Origin: Pseudorhizobium flavum
GTDB lineage: Bacteria > Pseudomonadota > Alphaproteobacteria > Rhizobiales > Rhizobiaceae
Assembly (NCBI RefSeq): GCF_902502825.2
Contig: NZ_LR723670.1
Span: 3,130,001-3,194,000, forward strand
DNA length: 64,000 nucleotides
Direction: 5' to 3'
Part shown: positions 9,395 to 18,161 of the stretch, one piece after another
Numbering within the stretch: position 1 is the stretch's first letter
Layout: every line of letters begins with the position of its first letter
The notes under the pieces: generated by a model
Databases searched by the model: none
The model's input: only the letters and a program-made list of their open reading frames with translations
Told to the model about the DNA's origin: nothing
Made by a program: the position numbers and the translations under genes

Positions 9395-10279
9395 ATGACG
9401 AGCTATGTCCTGACCGTAACCTGCGATTCGACCCGTGGCGTCGTTGCCGCCATCTCGGGGTTCCTGGCGGAAAAGGGCTGCAACATCATCGACTCCTCGC
9501 AGTTCGACGACCTCGATACCGGCAAGTTCTTCATGCGGATTTCCTTTATATCGGAGGAGGGAGCAACCCATCGCGAACTGGTGGAAGGATTCAATCCTGT
9601 CGCCGGCCGGTTCAAAATGGATTGGGAAATCTACGACGCCTCCGACCGGATGAAGGTCCTCTTGATGGTGTCGCGCTTCGGTCACTGCCTCAACGATCTA
9701 CTCTATCGATGGAAAATCGGCGCACTGCCCATCGACATCGTGGGCGTGGTCTCCAACCACTTCGATTATCAGAAGGTTGTGGTCAATCACGACATCCCCT
9801 TCCACCACATCAAGGTGACGAAGGAGAACAAGCCGCAGGCGGAAGCGCAGCTCCTGGAACTGGTCGAGCAGACCGGCACCGAACTCATCGTTCTCGCCCG
9901 CTACATGCAGGTCCTCTCCGACCAGTTGTGCGCGAAGATGTCGGGCAGGATCATCAACATACACCATTCATTCCTGCCAAGCTTCAAGGGTGCGAACCCT
10001 TATAAGCAAGCCTACCAGCGCGGCGTGAAGCTGATCGGCGCGACGGCACATTATGTCACCGCGGATCTCGACGAAGGCCCCATCATCGAACAGGACACCG
10101 TACGCATCACCCATGCGCAAAGCCCGGATGATTACGTCTCGCTCGGCCGGGATGTGGAGAGCCAGGTCCTTGCCCGCGCAATCCATGCCCACATCCACCG
10201 TCGGGTGTTCCTGAACGGTAACCGCACGATCGTCTTTCCTCCAAGCCCTGGAAGCTACGCGTCAGAGCGCATGGGTTGA
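9395..10279 (+). CDS. purU: Formyltetrahydrofolate deformylase
   Basis: PurU hydrolyses 10-formyl-tetrahydrofolate to formate and tetrahydrofolate, balancing one-carbon pools. The 294 residues comprise an N-terminal ACT domain (about 1-85; starts MTSYVLTVTCDS) and a C-terminal formyltransferase-fold catalytic domain. Its conserved segment is present (NIHHSFLPSFKGANPY, then HYVTADLDEGPIIEQD with the catalytic Asp). The length matches the family. It stands alone: epmB lies 338 bases upstream and a 440-base gap follows. Its promoter region carries one of the two inverted GTATAC sites. Confidence 0.96.
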   Translation: MTSYVLTVTCDSTRGVVAAISGFLAEKGCNIIDSSQFDDLDTGKFFMRISFISEEGATHRELVEGFNPVAGRFKMDWEIYDASDRMKVLLMVSRFGHCLNDLLYRWKIGALPIDIVGVVSNHFDYQKVVVNHDIPFHHIKVTKENKPQAEAQLLELVEQTGTELIVLARYMQVLSDQLCAKMSGRIINIHHSFLPSFKGANPYKQAYQRGVKLIGATAHYVTADLDEGPIIEQDTVRITHAQSPDDYVSLGRDVESQVLARAIHAHIHRRVFLNGNRTIVFPPSPGSYASERMG

Positions 10280-10720
10280 TCAGGCACACGGATCAGCAGC
10301 ATGAGACCTGCGGGCGGAACTGACATTTATCCTGTCGCAAGCCTTGCAGGCGCGTCCTGTGGCCTTATCTATCTCTGGCAGTAACCGCGGTGGATGCGCA
10401 ATAGAATCCTCATTCCCGCCGTAGTTCTGTCATCGGAAAGAAAAATATCCTCTGTAAGGTGAATTTCCTTGCCGATGAATCCAATCCGGGTTAGCGTCCG
10501 GATTGTTGGCGATTTGCATTCGCCCGCAGAAACGCAACCACTTAGGGAGAGTGACATGTTTGATATGATGCGCGTCGCCACCTTTCGTCAGGTAGCGTTC
10601 AAAGTGAATGGCACGGAGCTTGCATCTCTCATGTGCTGTCGAATGTAACGATCCGGATCACCCTTTCCAGAACAATTCATTCGTCAGAGCTGTCGCCGAC
10701 AGCCACAGAGGAGTCTGCTC
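10280..10720. other. Long intergenic region after purU
   Basis: Apart from the small candidate ORF at 10556-10648 I see no gene here. There is no tRNA-like fold, obvious repeat or insertion-sequence fragment. The last 40 bases carry the promoter-proximal region and Shine-Dalgarno (gaggagt) of the 65-residue gene that starts at 10721. Confidence 0.5.
10556..10648 (+). CDS. Candidate small ORF (30 residues)
   Basis: An ATG at 10556 is preceded by a good purine-rich Shine-Dalgarno-like stretch (agggagagtgac) and followed by 30 codons to a TAA at 10646-10648. The peptide starts MFDMMRVATFRQ and ends with two cysteines near its C-terminus. I recognise no family. It may be spurious, because a purine stretch before ATG is common by chance. 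No function is proposed. Confidence 0.22.
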   Translation: MFDMMRVATFRQVAFKVNGTELASLMCCRM

Positions 10721-10918
10721 ATGCAGAAGCAAGTTATTGAATACGGTGGCGAGCCGGTCGGGATCGTCGTTCCGGACGAAGACAGGCTGAAGTTCATCGC
10801 CGTCAAGTTCCACGTCATCGATCTCGACGAACGCCGGTTCACCTCAGCGGACGAGGTCCGCTTGGCCATCCGGGATTTGGTGCGCGGCCGCAACGCCGAC
10901 GCGGCAATCCATGTCTAG
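10721..10918 (+). CDS. Small conserved-looking hypothetical protein (65 residues)
   Basis: The gene has a clear Shine-Dalgarno (gaggagt) and strong GC bias at third codon positions, and ends before a well-formed terminator. The product starts MQKQVIEYGGEPVG and is acidic in the middle; it looks like a mixed alpha/beta fold with no signal peptide or membrane segment. I do not recognise a named family. A DNA-binding or antitoxin-like role cannot be supported. It is a likely real gene because of codon use and context, but its function is unknown. Confidence 0.6.
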   Translation: MQKQVIEYGGEPVGIVVPDEDRLKFIAVKFHVIDLDERRFTSADEVRLAIRDLVRGRNADAAIHV

Positions 10919-10931
10919 TGCCTGTCTCATC

Positions 10932-10964
10932 CGCGACGCCCTCCGGAAAACGGGCGGCGTCGCG
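10932..10964. terminator. Terminator hairpin between convergent small genes
   Basis: CGCGACGCC (10932-10940) pairs with GGCGTCGCG (10956-10964), followed by TCTTCT. It lies between the stop of the 65-residue gene and the stop of the leftward Lrp-like gene. Confidence 0.7.
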
Positions 10965-10968
10965 TCTT

Positions 10969-11205
10969 CTAGAACGCCGTGAAGGTGAGCGTCGTCAAAG
11001 ATCGTTCTATTCCCGGGATTGCTGCGATCTTTTCGTTGACGAAGCGCCCGACCTCGTCGCCCTCCTTGATATAGATCTTGAGCAGCAAATCCCAGTCACC
11101 GCTGGTCGAATAGAGCTCGGACACCAGTTCGGTCTTGTAGATAGCGTCTGCCACCTCATACGTCTTTCCTGGTTTGCACCTGAGCTGAACGAAGATCGGC
11201 TTCAT
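10969..11205 (-). CDS. Stand-alone Lrp/AsnC ligand-binding (RAM/SAM) domain protein
   Basis: This 78-residue protein corresponds to the C-terminal regulatory domain of Lrp/AsnC regulators without any helix-turn-helix. It starts MKPIFVQLRCKPGKTYEVA and contains a GDWDLLLKIYIK strand, typical of the alpha/beta sandwich that oligomerises and binds amino acids. Such stand-alone domains are known in bacteria and archaea and may modulate full-length regulators or act in amino-acid sensing. It sits leftward, downstream of the LysR gene on the same strand, and both lie beside an amino-acid catabolic pair. A regulatory link is inference. Confidence 0.88.
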   Translation of the reverse strand: MKPIFVQLRCKPGKTYEVADAIYKTELVSELYSTSGDWDLLLKIYIKEGDEVGRFVNEKIAAIPGIERSLTTLTFTAF

Positions 11206-11254
11206 GTTCTGTCCTTACCGGTTGCCGCGGCCGCGAGGGCACGCTCTTGATCAA

Positions 11255-12190
11255 CTATTGGCCCATGCCTTCGTCCACTTCAACCCGGGCCTGCGCCCCC
11301 TCCCCGCCAGCTTCGTTCAGGAGCCATGTTTTGAACGAGGCAAATGGCGGATAATCAGCCCGCTCGGCAGGATGGGCGAGATAATAACTCCCCGTCTCCT
11401 GGGATCTTGCATCCGTCGCCATCACCAGACGGCCCGTATCGAGCTCGGGCGCAATCAGGAATGCCGGAAGAAGCGCAGCCCCCATTCCGGCTGCCGCCGC
11501 CTCGACGATGGTCATGTACTGATCAAACAGCATCCCGTGAAGCTGATCGAACGAGACGCTCTCACACCTAAACCAGTTCTCCCAGGCATCGGGGCGGCTG
11601 CTCAGATGCAGCAGGGGCACCTCCAGAAGATCAGCAGGGCGACGCAGTTTGAAGCGTGCCTGGAAGTCGGCACTGCACACCGCCACCGTCTTCTCCTTCA
11701 TCAGGAAGGTCAGTTCCGCGCCTGGCCAACGCCCTTCGCCGAAATGGATGGCAGCATCGATTGAGTCGAAGCGAAAATCGAAGGGCTCAAGGCGGCTGAT
11801 GAGGTTAACTGCCACGTCCGGGTTACGGTCCAGGAAGCGGCCCAACCGAGGCGCAAGCCAGCGGGCTCCGAACAGCGGCAGGACAGCGATATTGATGACG
11901 CCCCCCTTCGGATGGGCCCGCAAATTGAGGGAGGCGGTGGAAATGCGCCGAAGCGCCTCCCGGATTTCCCGAGCATATCCGTCGCCGGCCAGGGTCAACC
12001 TGATCGTCTGCCGCTCCCGTCTGAAAAGCGGGACTCCCAGTTGCTTCTCGAGGGATGAGATCTGCCGGCTGACGGCGCTCTGGGTAAGGCCAAGCTCATT
12101 GGCAGCCGCAGTGATGCTTCCGGTGCGGGCAGCCGCCTCGAAGGCAGCCAGCAGAGAGAACGAGGGCAGAAATCGCCTGGGCGGCAGCAC
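11255..12190 (-). CDS. LysR-family transcriptional regulator (GcvA-like)
   Basis: The 311-residue protein has an N-terminal winged HTH (FEAAARTGSITAAANELGLTQSAVSRQISSLE, about residues 14-45, of which the middle is the helix-turn-helix) and a C-terminal LysR substrate-binding domain. The start MLPPRRFLPSF fits the GcvA-like subgroup. It is divergent from the AmaA-like oxidase gene across a 97-base gap, the standard arrangement for a LysR regulator and its target. By context it should respond to an intermediate of lysine or pipecolate catabolism; the effector is inferred, not visible. Confidence 0.93.
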   Translation of the reverse strand: MLPPRRFLPSFSLLAAFEAAARTGSITAAANELGLTQSAVSRQISSLEKQLGVPLFRRERQTIRLTLAGDGYAREIREALRRISTASLNLRAHPKGGVINIAVLPLFGARWLAPRLGRFLDRNPDVAVNLISRLEPFDFRFDSIDAAIHFGEGRWPGAELTFLMKEKTVAVCSADFQARFKLRRPADLLEVPLLHLSSRPDAWENWFRCESVSFDQLHGMLFDQYMTIVEAAAAGMGAALLPAFLIAPELDTGRLVMATDARSQETGSYYLAHPAERADYPPFASFKTWLLNEAGGEGAQARVEVDEGMGQ

Positions 12191-12287
12191 GTCATTCCTC
12201 CGTTGAATGACCTATTGAGAAACTGTCGATATTCACGTTGGTGCCGCCTCTGTAAAGTCCGTTCGGAATTCATCCGGAACCTCTGCA

Positions 12288-13571
12288 ATGCTCAATGACC
12301 CGCGCTCCCACGGACTGTGGGAAATGACCGCACCGCCAGCCCCCTCCACGGACATACTGCAGGAGGGCGTATCCGCTCAGGTCGTGATCGTCGGCGGCGG
12401 ATACACAGGGCTGTCCGCCGCGCTGCATCTTGCCGAAGCCGGGACCGATGTTGTGCTTCTGGAGGCTCAGGAGTTCGGCTTCGGGGGAGCCGGGCGCAAT
12501 GTCGGCCTGATCAATGCCGGCATGTGGGTCATGCCGGACGATTTTCCGAAGGAATTGGGACCGCAGTACGGAGAGCGTTTGCTGGAACTGCTCGGTAACG
12601 GTCCCTACCTCGTGCGCGATCTCATCGACCGTCACAACATTTCTTGCGAGCTCGAGCGCAACGGGACCCTGCATCTCGCTGTCGGAGACGAGGGGCTGAA
12701 GGAACTCGCGGAACGGGCGGCGCAATGGCAGACGCGAGGTGCACCGGTTTCCCTGCTGGATGCTGTCGAGACCGAACGCCGGGTGGGGTCCGCTGCCTAT
12801 GCGGGCTCCATGCTCGACATGCGGGCCGGCACCCTGCAGCCCCTTGCCTATGCCCGCGGGTTAGCACGGGCCGCCATCGACGCGGGTGCCCGGCTTTACA
12901 GCAAGAGTGCGGTACTTGATCATCAGGAACGGAACGGCGCACACGTCCTGCGCACCGCTCGGGGTGAGGTCAGGGCGGATTGGGTTATCGTCGCCAGCGA
13001 AGCCTATAGTTCCGGCCCGTGGGAAGTCATCCGCAAGGAGCAGGTCTATCTCCCCTACTTCAATCTCGCCACCACTCCGCTGCCCCGGGAACAGCAACAG
13101 CTGATCCTGCGCGGCCGCGAAGGGTGCTGGGACACCAGGGAAATCCTCTCCTCGTTTCGCATGGACCAGGCGGGCCGGCTGGTCTTCGGCAGCGTCGGCG
13201 CCTTGCGCGGCACCGGAACATCCATTCACAAGGCATGGGCTCGCCGATCCCTCCGCCGGATCTTCCCGCAGATTGCCGATATCCCCTTCGAGGCCGAATG
13301 GTATGGCATGATCGGAATGACCGACAACGCCCTGCCCCGCCTCCACAAGTTCGCGCCGAATGTTCTCGGCTTTTGCGGCTATAACGGTCGCGGCATTTCC
13401 CCCGGCACGACCTTCGGCAAGATCCTTGCGGAGCACATCCTCGGCCGCGTTGCCGAGAAGGATCTGCCGCTGCCGATCACCGATCCGAAGTTACCGGCGG
13501 TCCGCTCGGTCAAGGAGGCCTATTACGAACTCGGTGCGCAGGTCGCGCACTTCGCTGGTGAGCGCTTCTGA
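12288..13571 (+). CDS. FAD-dependent amine oxidase, probable L-pipecolate oxidase (AmaA-like)
   Basis: This 427-residue DAO-family flavoprotein has an N-terminal dinucleotide-binding motif (VVIVGGGYTGLSAALHLAE) and a GGAGRNVGLINAG segment closely resembling the corresponding part of Pseudomonas putida AmaA, as I remember it. The C-terminal GYNGRGISPGT completes the FAD site. AmaA oxidises L-pipecolate to piperideine-6-carboxylate. The next gene encodes an antiquitin-type aldehyde dehydrogenase, the AmaB step, and a LysR gene diverges upstream, as in P. putida. Alternatives are gamma-glutamylputrescine oxidase or another amine oxidase; context favours AmaA. Confidence 0.78.
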   Translation: MLNDPRSHGLWEMTAPPAPSTDILQEGVSAQVVIVGGGYTGLSAALHLAEAGTDVVLLEAQEFGFGGAGRNVGLINAGMWVMPDDFPKELGPQYGERLLELLGNGPYLVRDLIDRHNISCELERNGTLHLAVGDEGLKELAERAAQWQTRGAPVSLLDAVETERRVGSAAYAGSMLDMRAGTLQPLAYARGLARAAIDAGARLYSKSAVLDHQERNGAHVLRTARGEVRADWVIVASEAYSSGPWEVIRKEQVYLPYFNLATTPLPREQQQLILRGREGCWDTREILSSFRMDQAGRLVFGSVGALRGTGTSIHKAWARRSLRRIFPQIADIPFEAEWYGMIGMTDNALPRLHKFAPNVLGFCGYNGRGISPGTTFGKILAEHILGRVAEKDLPLPITDPKLPAVRSVKEAYYELGAQVAHFAGERF

Positions 13572-13629
13572 TTGCAGAAGCGCCGCCGATCAGTACATTG
13601 ACCGCAATTCGACATCCGGAAGGACTGAC

Positions 13630-15171
13630 ATGACGCTTGCCAATCTCGATCTCGCCCAGGACGTAAAGAAGATCTTCAGCGAACTCGGCATCAAGTCCGA
13701 AAGCTATACCGGTGGGACCCTTGCTGTTCGCTCCCCGATCACCGGTCGGGAGATCGGCAGGCTTCCGGAGATCACGGCCACGGATGCCGCTGCAGCGATC
13801 GAAAAAGCGCATGCGGCCTTCCTCGAGTGGCGCCTCGTGCCGGCGCCGAAGCGGGGCGAACTGGTCCGCCTTCTGGGCGAGGAATTGCGTGCTTCCAAGG
13901 AAGCCCTTGGCCGTCTGGTGTCCATCGAAGTCGGCAAGATCACCTCGGAAGGCCTGGGCGAAGTTCAGGAAATGATCGACATCTGCGACTTTGCGGTCGG
14001 TCTGTCCCGCCAGCTTTACGGCCTGACGATCGCGACCGAACGGGCCGATCACCGCATGATGGAAACATGGCACCCGCTTGGCGCCATCGGCATCATCTCC
14101 GCCTTCAACTTCCCGGTCGCGGTCTGGTCCTGGAACGCAGCGCTGGCACTCGTCTGCGGCAATGCGACGGTGTGGAAGCCATCTGAGAAGACACCGCTGA
14201 CCGCACTGGCAACTCAGGCGATCTTCGAACGGGCACTTTCCCGCTACGTCGCCGAAGGCAATACGGCTCCGGAGAATCTTTCCACCTTGCTGATCGGGGG
14301 ACGGGAGATCGGCGAGGTACTGGTCGACCATGAGAAGGTACCGCTCGTTTCCGCAACCGGTTCAACGGCCATGGGCCGCGCGGTCGGCCCGCGTCTGGCG
14401 CAGCGCTTTGCGCGCTCGCTGCTCGAACTGGGCGGCAACAATGCGGCCATCGTCGCTCCGACGGCAGATCTCGACCTGACGCTCCGGGGTGTGGCCTTCG
14501 CCGCCATGGGAACGGCTGGCCAGCGTTGCACCACGCTGCGGCGCCTTTTCGTCCATGACAGCGTCTACGAAACGCTCGTACCGCGCCTCGCCAAGGCCTA
14601 TCAGTCGGTCACCATCGGCAACCCGCTCGAAGCAGGCAACCTGGTAGGGCCCCTGATCGACAAGGCGGCGTTTGAGAAAATGCAGAAGTCGCTGGAAGCG
14701 GCCAAGGCCGCCGGCGGCAAGGTCACCGGGGGCGACAGGGTAAATCAAAATGACGCCGCGGACGCATACTATGTCCGTCCCGCAATCGTCGAGATGCCCA
14801 CACAGACAGGACCCGTTCTGGAAGAAACCTTCGCGCCGATCCTCTATGTCATGAAGTACAGCGACTTCGAGGATGCCTTGCGGCTTCACAACGACGTGCC
14901 GCAGGGCCTCTCCTCGTCCATCTTCACAAATGACATGCGCGAGGCCGAAACCTTCCTTTCCGACCGAGGCTCCGATTGCGGCATCGCCAACGTCAACATC
15001 GGCCCCTCCGGTGCCGAGATCGGCGGCGCCTTCGGAGGCGAGAAGGAAACGGGCGGCGGGCGCGAGTCCGGTTCCGACGCCTGGAAGGCCTACATGCGTC
15101 GTGCAACCAATACCTTGAACTACGGGCGCACCCTGCCGCTTGCCCAGGGCGTCAAGTTCGACGTCATCTGA
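13630..15171 (+). CDS. Aldehyde dehydrogenase, probable piperideine-6-carboxylate/alpha-aminoadipate semialdehyde dehydrogenase (AmaB-like)
   Basis: A 513-residue NAD-dependent aldehyde dehydrogenase of the ALDH7 (antiquitin) type. The catalytic Glu lies in LLELGGNNA and the nucleophile Cys in GTAGQRCTTLRRLF. In lysine catabolism this enzyme oxidises aminoadipate semialdehyde to 2-aminoadipate. I chose the ATG at 13630 (MTLANLDLAQD); the open frame extends further upstream, but that part overlaps the preceding gene in another frame and shows no conservation. It lies 58 bases after the AmaA-like gene and only 3 bases before the peptidase gene, so a common transcript is likely. Confidence 0.85.
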   Translation: MTLANLDLAQDVKKIFSELGIKSESYTGGTLAVRSPITGREIGRLPEITATDAAAAIEKAHAAFLEWRLVPAPKRGELVRLLGEELRASKEALGRLVSIEVGKITSEGLGEVQEMIDICDFAVGLSRQLYGLTIATERADHRMMETWHPLGAIGIISAFNFPVAVWSWNAALALVCGNATVWKPSEKTPLTALATQAIFERALSRYVAEGNTAPENLSTLLIGGREIGEVLVDHEKVPLVSATGSTAMGRAVGPRLAQRFARSLLELGGNNAAIVAPTADLDLTLRGVAFAAMGTAGQRCTTLRRLFVHDSVYETLVPRLAKAYQSVTIGNPLEAGNLVGPLIDKAAFEKMQKSLEAAKAAGGKVTGGDRVNQNDAADAYYVRPAIVEMPTQTGPVLEETFAPILYVMKYSDFEDALRLHNDVPQGLSSSIFTNDMREAETFLSDRGSDCGIANVNIGPSGAEIGGAFGGEKETGGGRESGSDAWKAYMRRATNTLNYGRTLPLAQGVKFDVI

Positions 15172-15174
15172 GGC

Positions 15175-16176
15175 ATGCCGGGACCGCTAAACCTCCTGAC
15201 GGATATCGAGGGTGTGGCGGTCGGCCACGCCACTGATCTCGCTCTCGGCTCAGGCGTGACGACGGTTGTCTTCGACAAGCCGGCGATCGCTTCGGGAATG
15301 GTCCTGGGCGGCGCTCCCGGAGGACGGGAAACGTCGCTCCTCGACCCCTCGATGACCGTCGAGACCGTGGACGCCTTCGTTCTATCGGGCGGCTCTGCCT
15401 TCGGTCTCGACGCCGCCGGTGGCGTCCAGTCGGGCCTGCGGGAGATCGGCCGCGGCTTTGCCGTCGGCGATGTTCGGGTTCCCATCGTCCCGCAGGCGAT
15501 CCTGATGGACCTTCTGAACGGCGGGGACAAGAACTGGGGCCTTCATTCGCCTTATCGCGACATGGGCTATGAAGCATTCAAGGCGGCAACGGGCGGCGCT
15601 TTCCGTCTTGGTACGGTGGGTGCCGGCACGGGGGCGACGACGGCAACGGTCAAGGGTGGGCTGGGATCCGCCAGCGCATTGACCTCCAGCGGCCATGTCG
15701 TCGCGGCACTGGTCGCAACCAACGCATTGGGTTCCGCGACCGTTGGCGATGGACCGCATTTCTGGGCAGCGCCCTACGAGGTCGACAACGAGTTTGGCGG
15801 ACTGGGCTTGCCACACCCCACCGATACCAGACTGCGTATCAAGGGCGTGAGAATCACGGCGACGACAATCGGTGTAGTGGTCACCGATGCGGTCCTGACC
15901 AAGGCTCAGGCCCACCGGCTGTCCCTCGCTGCGCATGATGGCCTCGCACGTGCCATCATGCCGGTTCACCTGCCCTTTGACGGCGACACTGTGTTTTCTG
16001 CGGCAACCGCCAAGAAAGAGGTGAAGGAGGCGCGGGACCTGATGGAAATATTCCATCTGGCGGCCCTGGTTACCTCGCGTGCGGTCGCACGCGGCGTTTT
16101 CGAGGCAACTGCTTTGCCGGTAGCGAATGCCCAGCCGTCGTGGCGAGATCGCTTCGGCAGCAGCGTCAGCAAGTGA
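15175..16176 (+). CDS. P1-family (DmpA/NylC-like) self-cleaving N-terminal-nucleophile peptidase
   Basis: The 333-residue protein belongs to the DmpA/NylC superfamily, whose members autocleave to expose an N-terminal Ser/Thr nucleophile and act as aminopeptidases, amidases or oligoamide hydrolases. Family signatures include VLSGGSAFGLDAAGGV (about residues 69-84) and GTVGAGTGATT. The segment with Ala229-Thr230-Thr231 is where the self-cleavage site would be expected; this placement is inference. The ATG follows the AmaB-like stop by 3 bases. The gene end overlaps the convergent cobC end by 11 bases. A role in releasing a lysine-pathway substrate is possible but unsupported. Confidence 0.85.
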   Translation: MPGPLNLLTDIEGVAVGHATDLALGSGVTTVVFDKPAIASGMVLGGAPGGRETSLLDPSMTVETVDAFVLSGGSAFGLDAAGGVQSGLREIGRGFAVGDVRVPIVPQAILMDLLNGGDKNWGLHSPYRDMGYEAFKAATGGAFRLGTVGAGTGATTATVKGGLGSASALTSSGHVVAALVATNALGSATVGDGPHFWAAPYEVDNEFGGLGLPHPTDTRLRIKGVRITATTIGVVVTDAVLTKAQAHRLSLAAHDGLARAIMPVHLPFDGDTVFSAATAKKEVKEARDLMEIFHLAALVTSRAVARGVFEATALPVANAQPSWRDRFGSSVSK

Positions 16177-17194
16177 GCTTCGCCAGAGCGGTTTTCACAC
16201 GCTCCCATTGATCGTCGGCTGGCAGCCCGAGGCGCAGTTCCTCCGGCCGATCTTCGAACCGTCGGACAAAGATGCCTTCGCGCCCGAGAGCATCGAAGAG
16301 CCGCTGGGCATCGGCGTGACGGATGAAGCGAAACAGGGATGTTCCGCCCGCCACGGATATTCCGCGTTGTTCAAGCACCGCATCGAGGCGCACCGCACTC
16401 CGACGCAACCGTTCCCGCATCGTGCGTCTCCACTCCTGGTCCGCTAGCGCCTCGCTGCCAATGTGGAGGGCGGGCCCGGACACCGACCAGGGCCCGAGTT
16501 CATCTTCGATTCGCGCCACCAGATCGGGATGCGAGATCGCAAAGCCGAGCCGGACGCCTGCCATCCCGTAGAACTTGCCAAAAGACCGCAGCACCAGCAG
16601 TCCTCCGCTATCCACAGCATCCGCGACACTCTCGCTTTCGGAGGCATCATGAAAGGCCTCGTCGACCACGAGAAGCCCCCCCTTCCCACGTAAATGCGCT
16701 GCGATTTCGAGAAGCTGCGGCCGAGGGACGATCCGCCCGGTCGGGTTGTTGGGATTGACGGTAACTGCAAGATCCGCCTCGAGAAGCCTTTCGGGGTCGT
16801 TGACCTCCCTTACGTCGTATCCCGCCAACCTGGCCGCCCGTGCATGCTCCGCATAGGTCGGAGAGAGGATCGCGGCTTTCCCCCCATTCTTTGGAAGTCT
16901 CGCCACGATGGGCAGCAGGATCTGCGTGCCCGGTCCCGCTGCGACATGCGCGGCGGACGGTGCGCCGTAGGAACGGGCGGCCGCTTCCTTCAGCCTTCCC
17001 AGGTCCTCCGGGTCCGGCAATCTCGAGAAAGCATTGGCCGGCAGGGGTGAATGCGGATAGGAATTCGGGTTGATACCGGTGGAGAGATCGATCAAGGGCT
17101 CGGGCGCGTCGGGAAACAGCGCACGGGCACGCCCAAGATTGCCGCCGTGCTCGATTCTACCGCCCAAAGAAATTCCAGCTGCCATCGGCTCCAT
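16166..17194 (-). CDS. cobC: L-threonine-O-3-phosphate decarboxylase (CobC, class I/II PLP aminotransferase fold)
   Basis: CobC makes (R)-1-amino-2-propanol phosphate, the aminopropanol linker that is joined to cobyric acid. The 342-residue protein has the aminotransferase fold; the PLP lysine is in VLRSFGKFYGMAGVRLGF, and NPNNPTGR is the conserved cofactor-side loop. Two in-frame Met codons (17194 and 17185) compete as start. The first overlaps the start codon of divergent cobD by two bases, so no dedicated promoter gap exists between the genes. The neighbours are all cobalamin genes. Confidence 0.93.
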   Translation of the reverse strand: MEPMAAGISLGGRIEHGGNLGRARALFPDAPEPLIDLSTGINPNSYPHSPLPANAFSRLPDPEDLGRLKEAAARSYGAPSAAHVAAGPGTQILLPIVARLPKNGGKAAILSPTYAEHARAARLAGYDVREVNDPERLLEADLAVTVNPNNPTGRIVPRPQLLEIAAHLRGKGGLLVVDEAFHDASESESVADAVDSGGLLVLRSFGKFYGMAGVRLGFAISHPDLVARIEDELGPWSVSGPALHIGSEALADQEWRRTMRERLRRSAVRLDAVLEQRGISVAGGTSLFRFIRHADAQRLFDALGREGIFVRRFEDRPEELRLGLPADDQWERVKTALAKLTC

Positions 17195-18161
17195 GTACCT
17201 TTTTCTCGCATTCCTTGCCCTGCTGACAGAACGCGTCTTCGGTTATCCCGACTGGGTATATCGCCTGATCGGGCATCCCGTCACTTGGATTGGCAAACTC
17301 ATCTCAACACTGGATGCACGATGGAACAGGGAGGGCGATACGCCCGCGCATCGCAGGCTGTGGGGCATCTTCGCTCTCGCCATTGTCCTGGCAGTGGCTG
17401 TTTCGCTGTCGCTGGTGCTCGAGAGCCTGCTGCTGGCCATCCCGTTTGGCTTCATTCTGTTCGTGATGGTTGCGGCCAGCCTTCCTGCCCAGCGGAGCCT
17501 GGAGCAACATGTCGAGGCTGTTGCAGCGGCACTGGAGACGGGAGGCCTGCCCGCCGCGCGGCGATCAGTCTCGATGATCGTCGGGCGCGATCCGGAGAAC
17601 CTCGACTCACCCGCCGTCTGTCGCGCAGCGATTGAAAGCCTTGCAGAGAACTTTTCCGACGGGATCGTTGCCCCGGCATTTTGGCTCGGTGTCGGAGGTC
17701 TCGCGGGTGGTGCAGCATACAAGGCCGTCAACACCGCTGACAGCATGATCGGCCATCGGACTGCCCGTCATGAGGCGTTCGGCTGGGCGGCGGCGCGCTT
17801 CGATGATCTGGTGAACCTCCCCGCCTCGCGCCTGAGCGGCGTACTTTTCGTCGCCGCGGCTTGCTTGGTCCCCGGGGCCTCGCCAGGTCGCGCAATCGCT
17901 GCAATCCGGCGCGATGCCAGACATCATCGCTCGCCAAACGCCGGTTGGCCGGAGGCAGCGATGGCCGGAGCGTTGGGCATTGCTCTTGCCGGACCGCGAA
18001 GCTATGGCGGTCACATGATCGAAGCCCTATTCATGGGTGAAGGCGGTCGAATGGACCTCAACGCCTCCGACATCCGTCGCGCCCTTCGGCTCGCAAGGGT
18101 CGCCGACGCGCTGCTGATCGGCATCTTCGGGCTGGCAGCCCTGGCTATCTTGCGAGCCTGA
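17193..18161 (+). CDS. cobD: Adenosylcobinamide-phosphate synthase, membrane protein (CobD/CbiB)
   Basis: CobD attaches aminopropanol (phosphate) to adenosylcobyric acid, forming adenosylcobinamide (phosphate). It is an integral membrane protein of about 322 residues from the ATG at 17193 ([17 protein letters not shown]); an upstream in-frame extension is antisense to cobC and was discarded. Typical CbiB motifs include [21 protein letters not shown] (shortened: [13 protein letters not shown]) and [13 protein letters not shown]. The last 17 bases overlap the convergent cobQ gene. It is transcribed opposite to both neighbours, so it must have a promoter inside cobC. Confidence 0.95.
   Translation: MYLFLAFLALLTERVFGYPDWVYRLIGHPVTWIGKLISTLDARWNREGDTPAHRRLWGIFALAIVLAVAVSLSLVLESLLLAIPFGFILFVMVAASLPAQRSLEQHVEAVAAALETGGLPAARRSVSMIVGRDPENLDSPAVCRAAIESLAENFSDGIVAPAFWLGVGGLAGGAAYKAVNTADSMIGHRTARHEAFGWAAARFDDLVNLPASRLSGVLFVAAACLVPGASPGRAIAAIRRDARHHRSPNAGWPEAAMAGALGIALAGPRSYGGHMIEALFMGEGGRMDLNASDIRRALRLARVADALLIGIFGLAALAILRA

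Noticed and set aside
13360..13629. 90-codon N-terminal extension of the AmaB-like dehydrogenase
   Set aside because: It is a shadow of the end of the AmaA-like gene; ALDH homology begins at the ATG at 13630.
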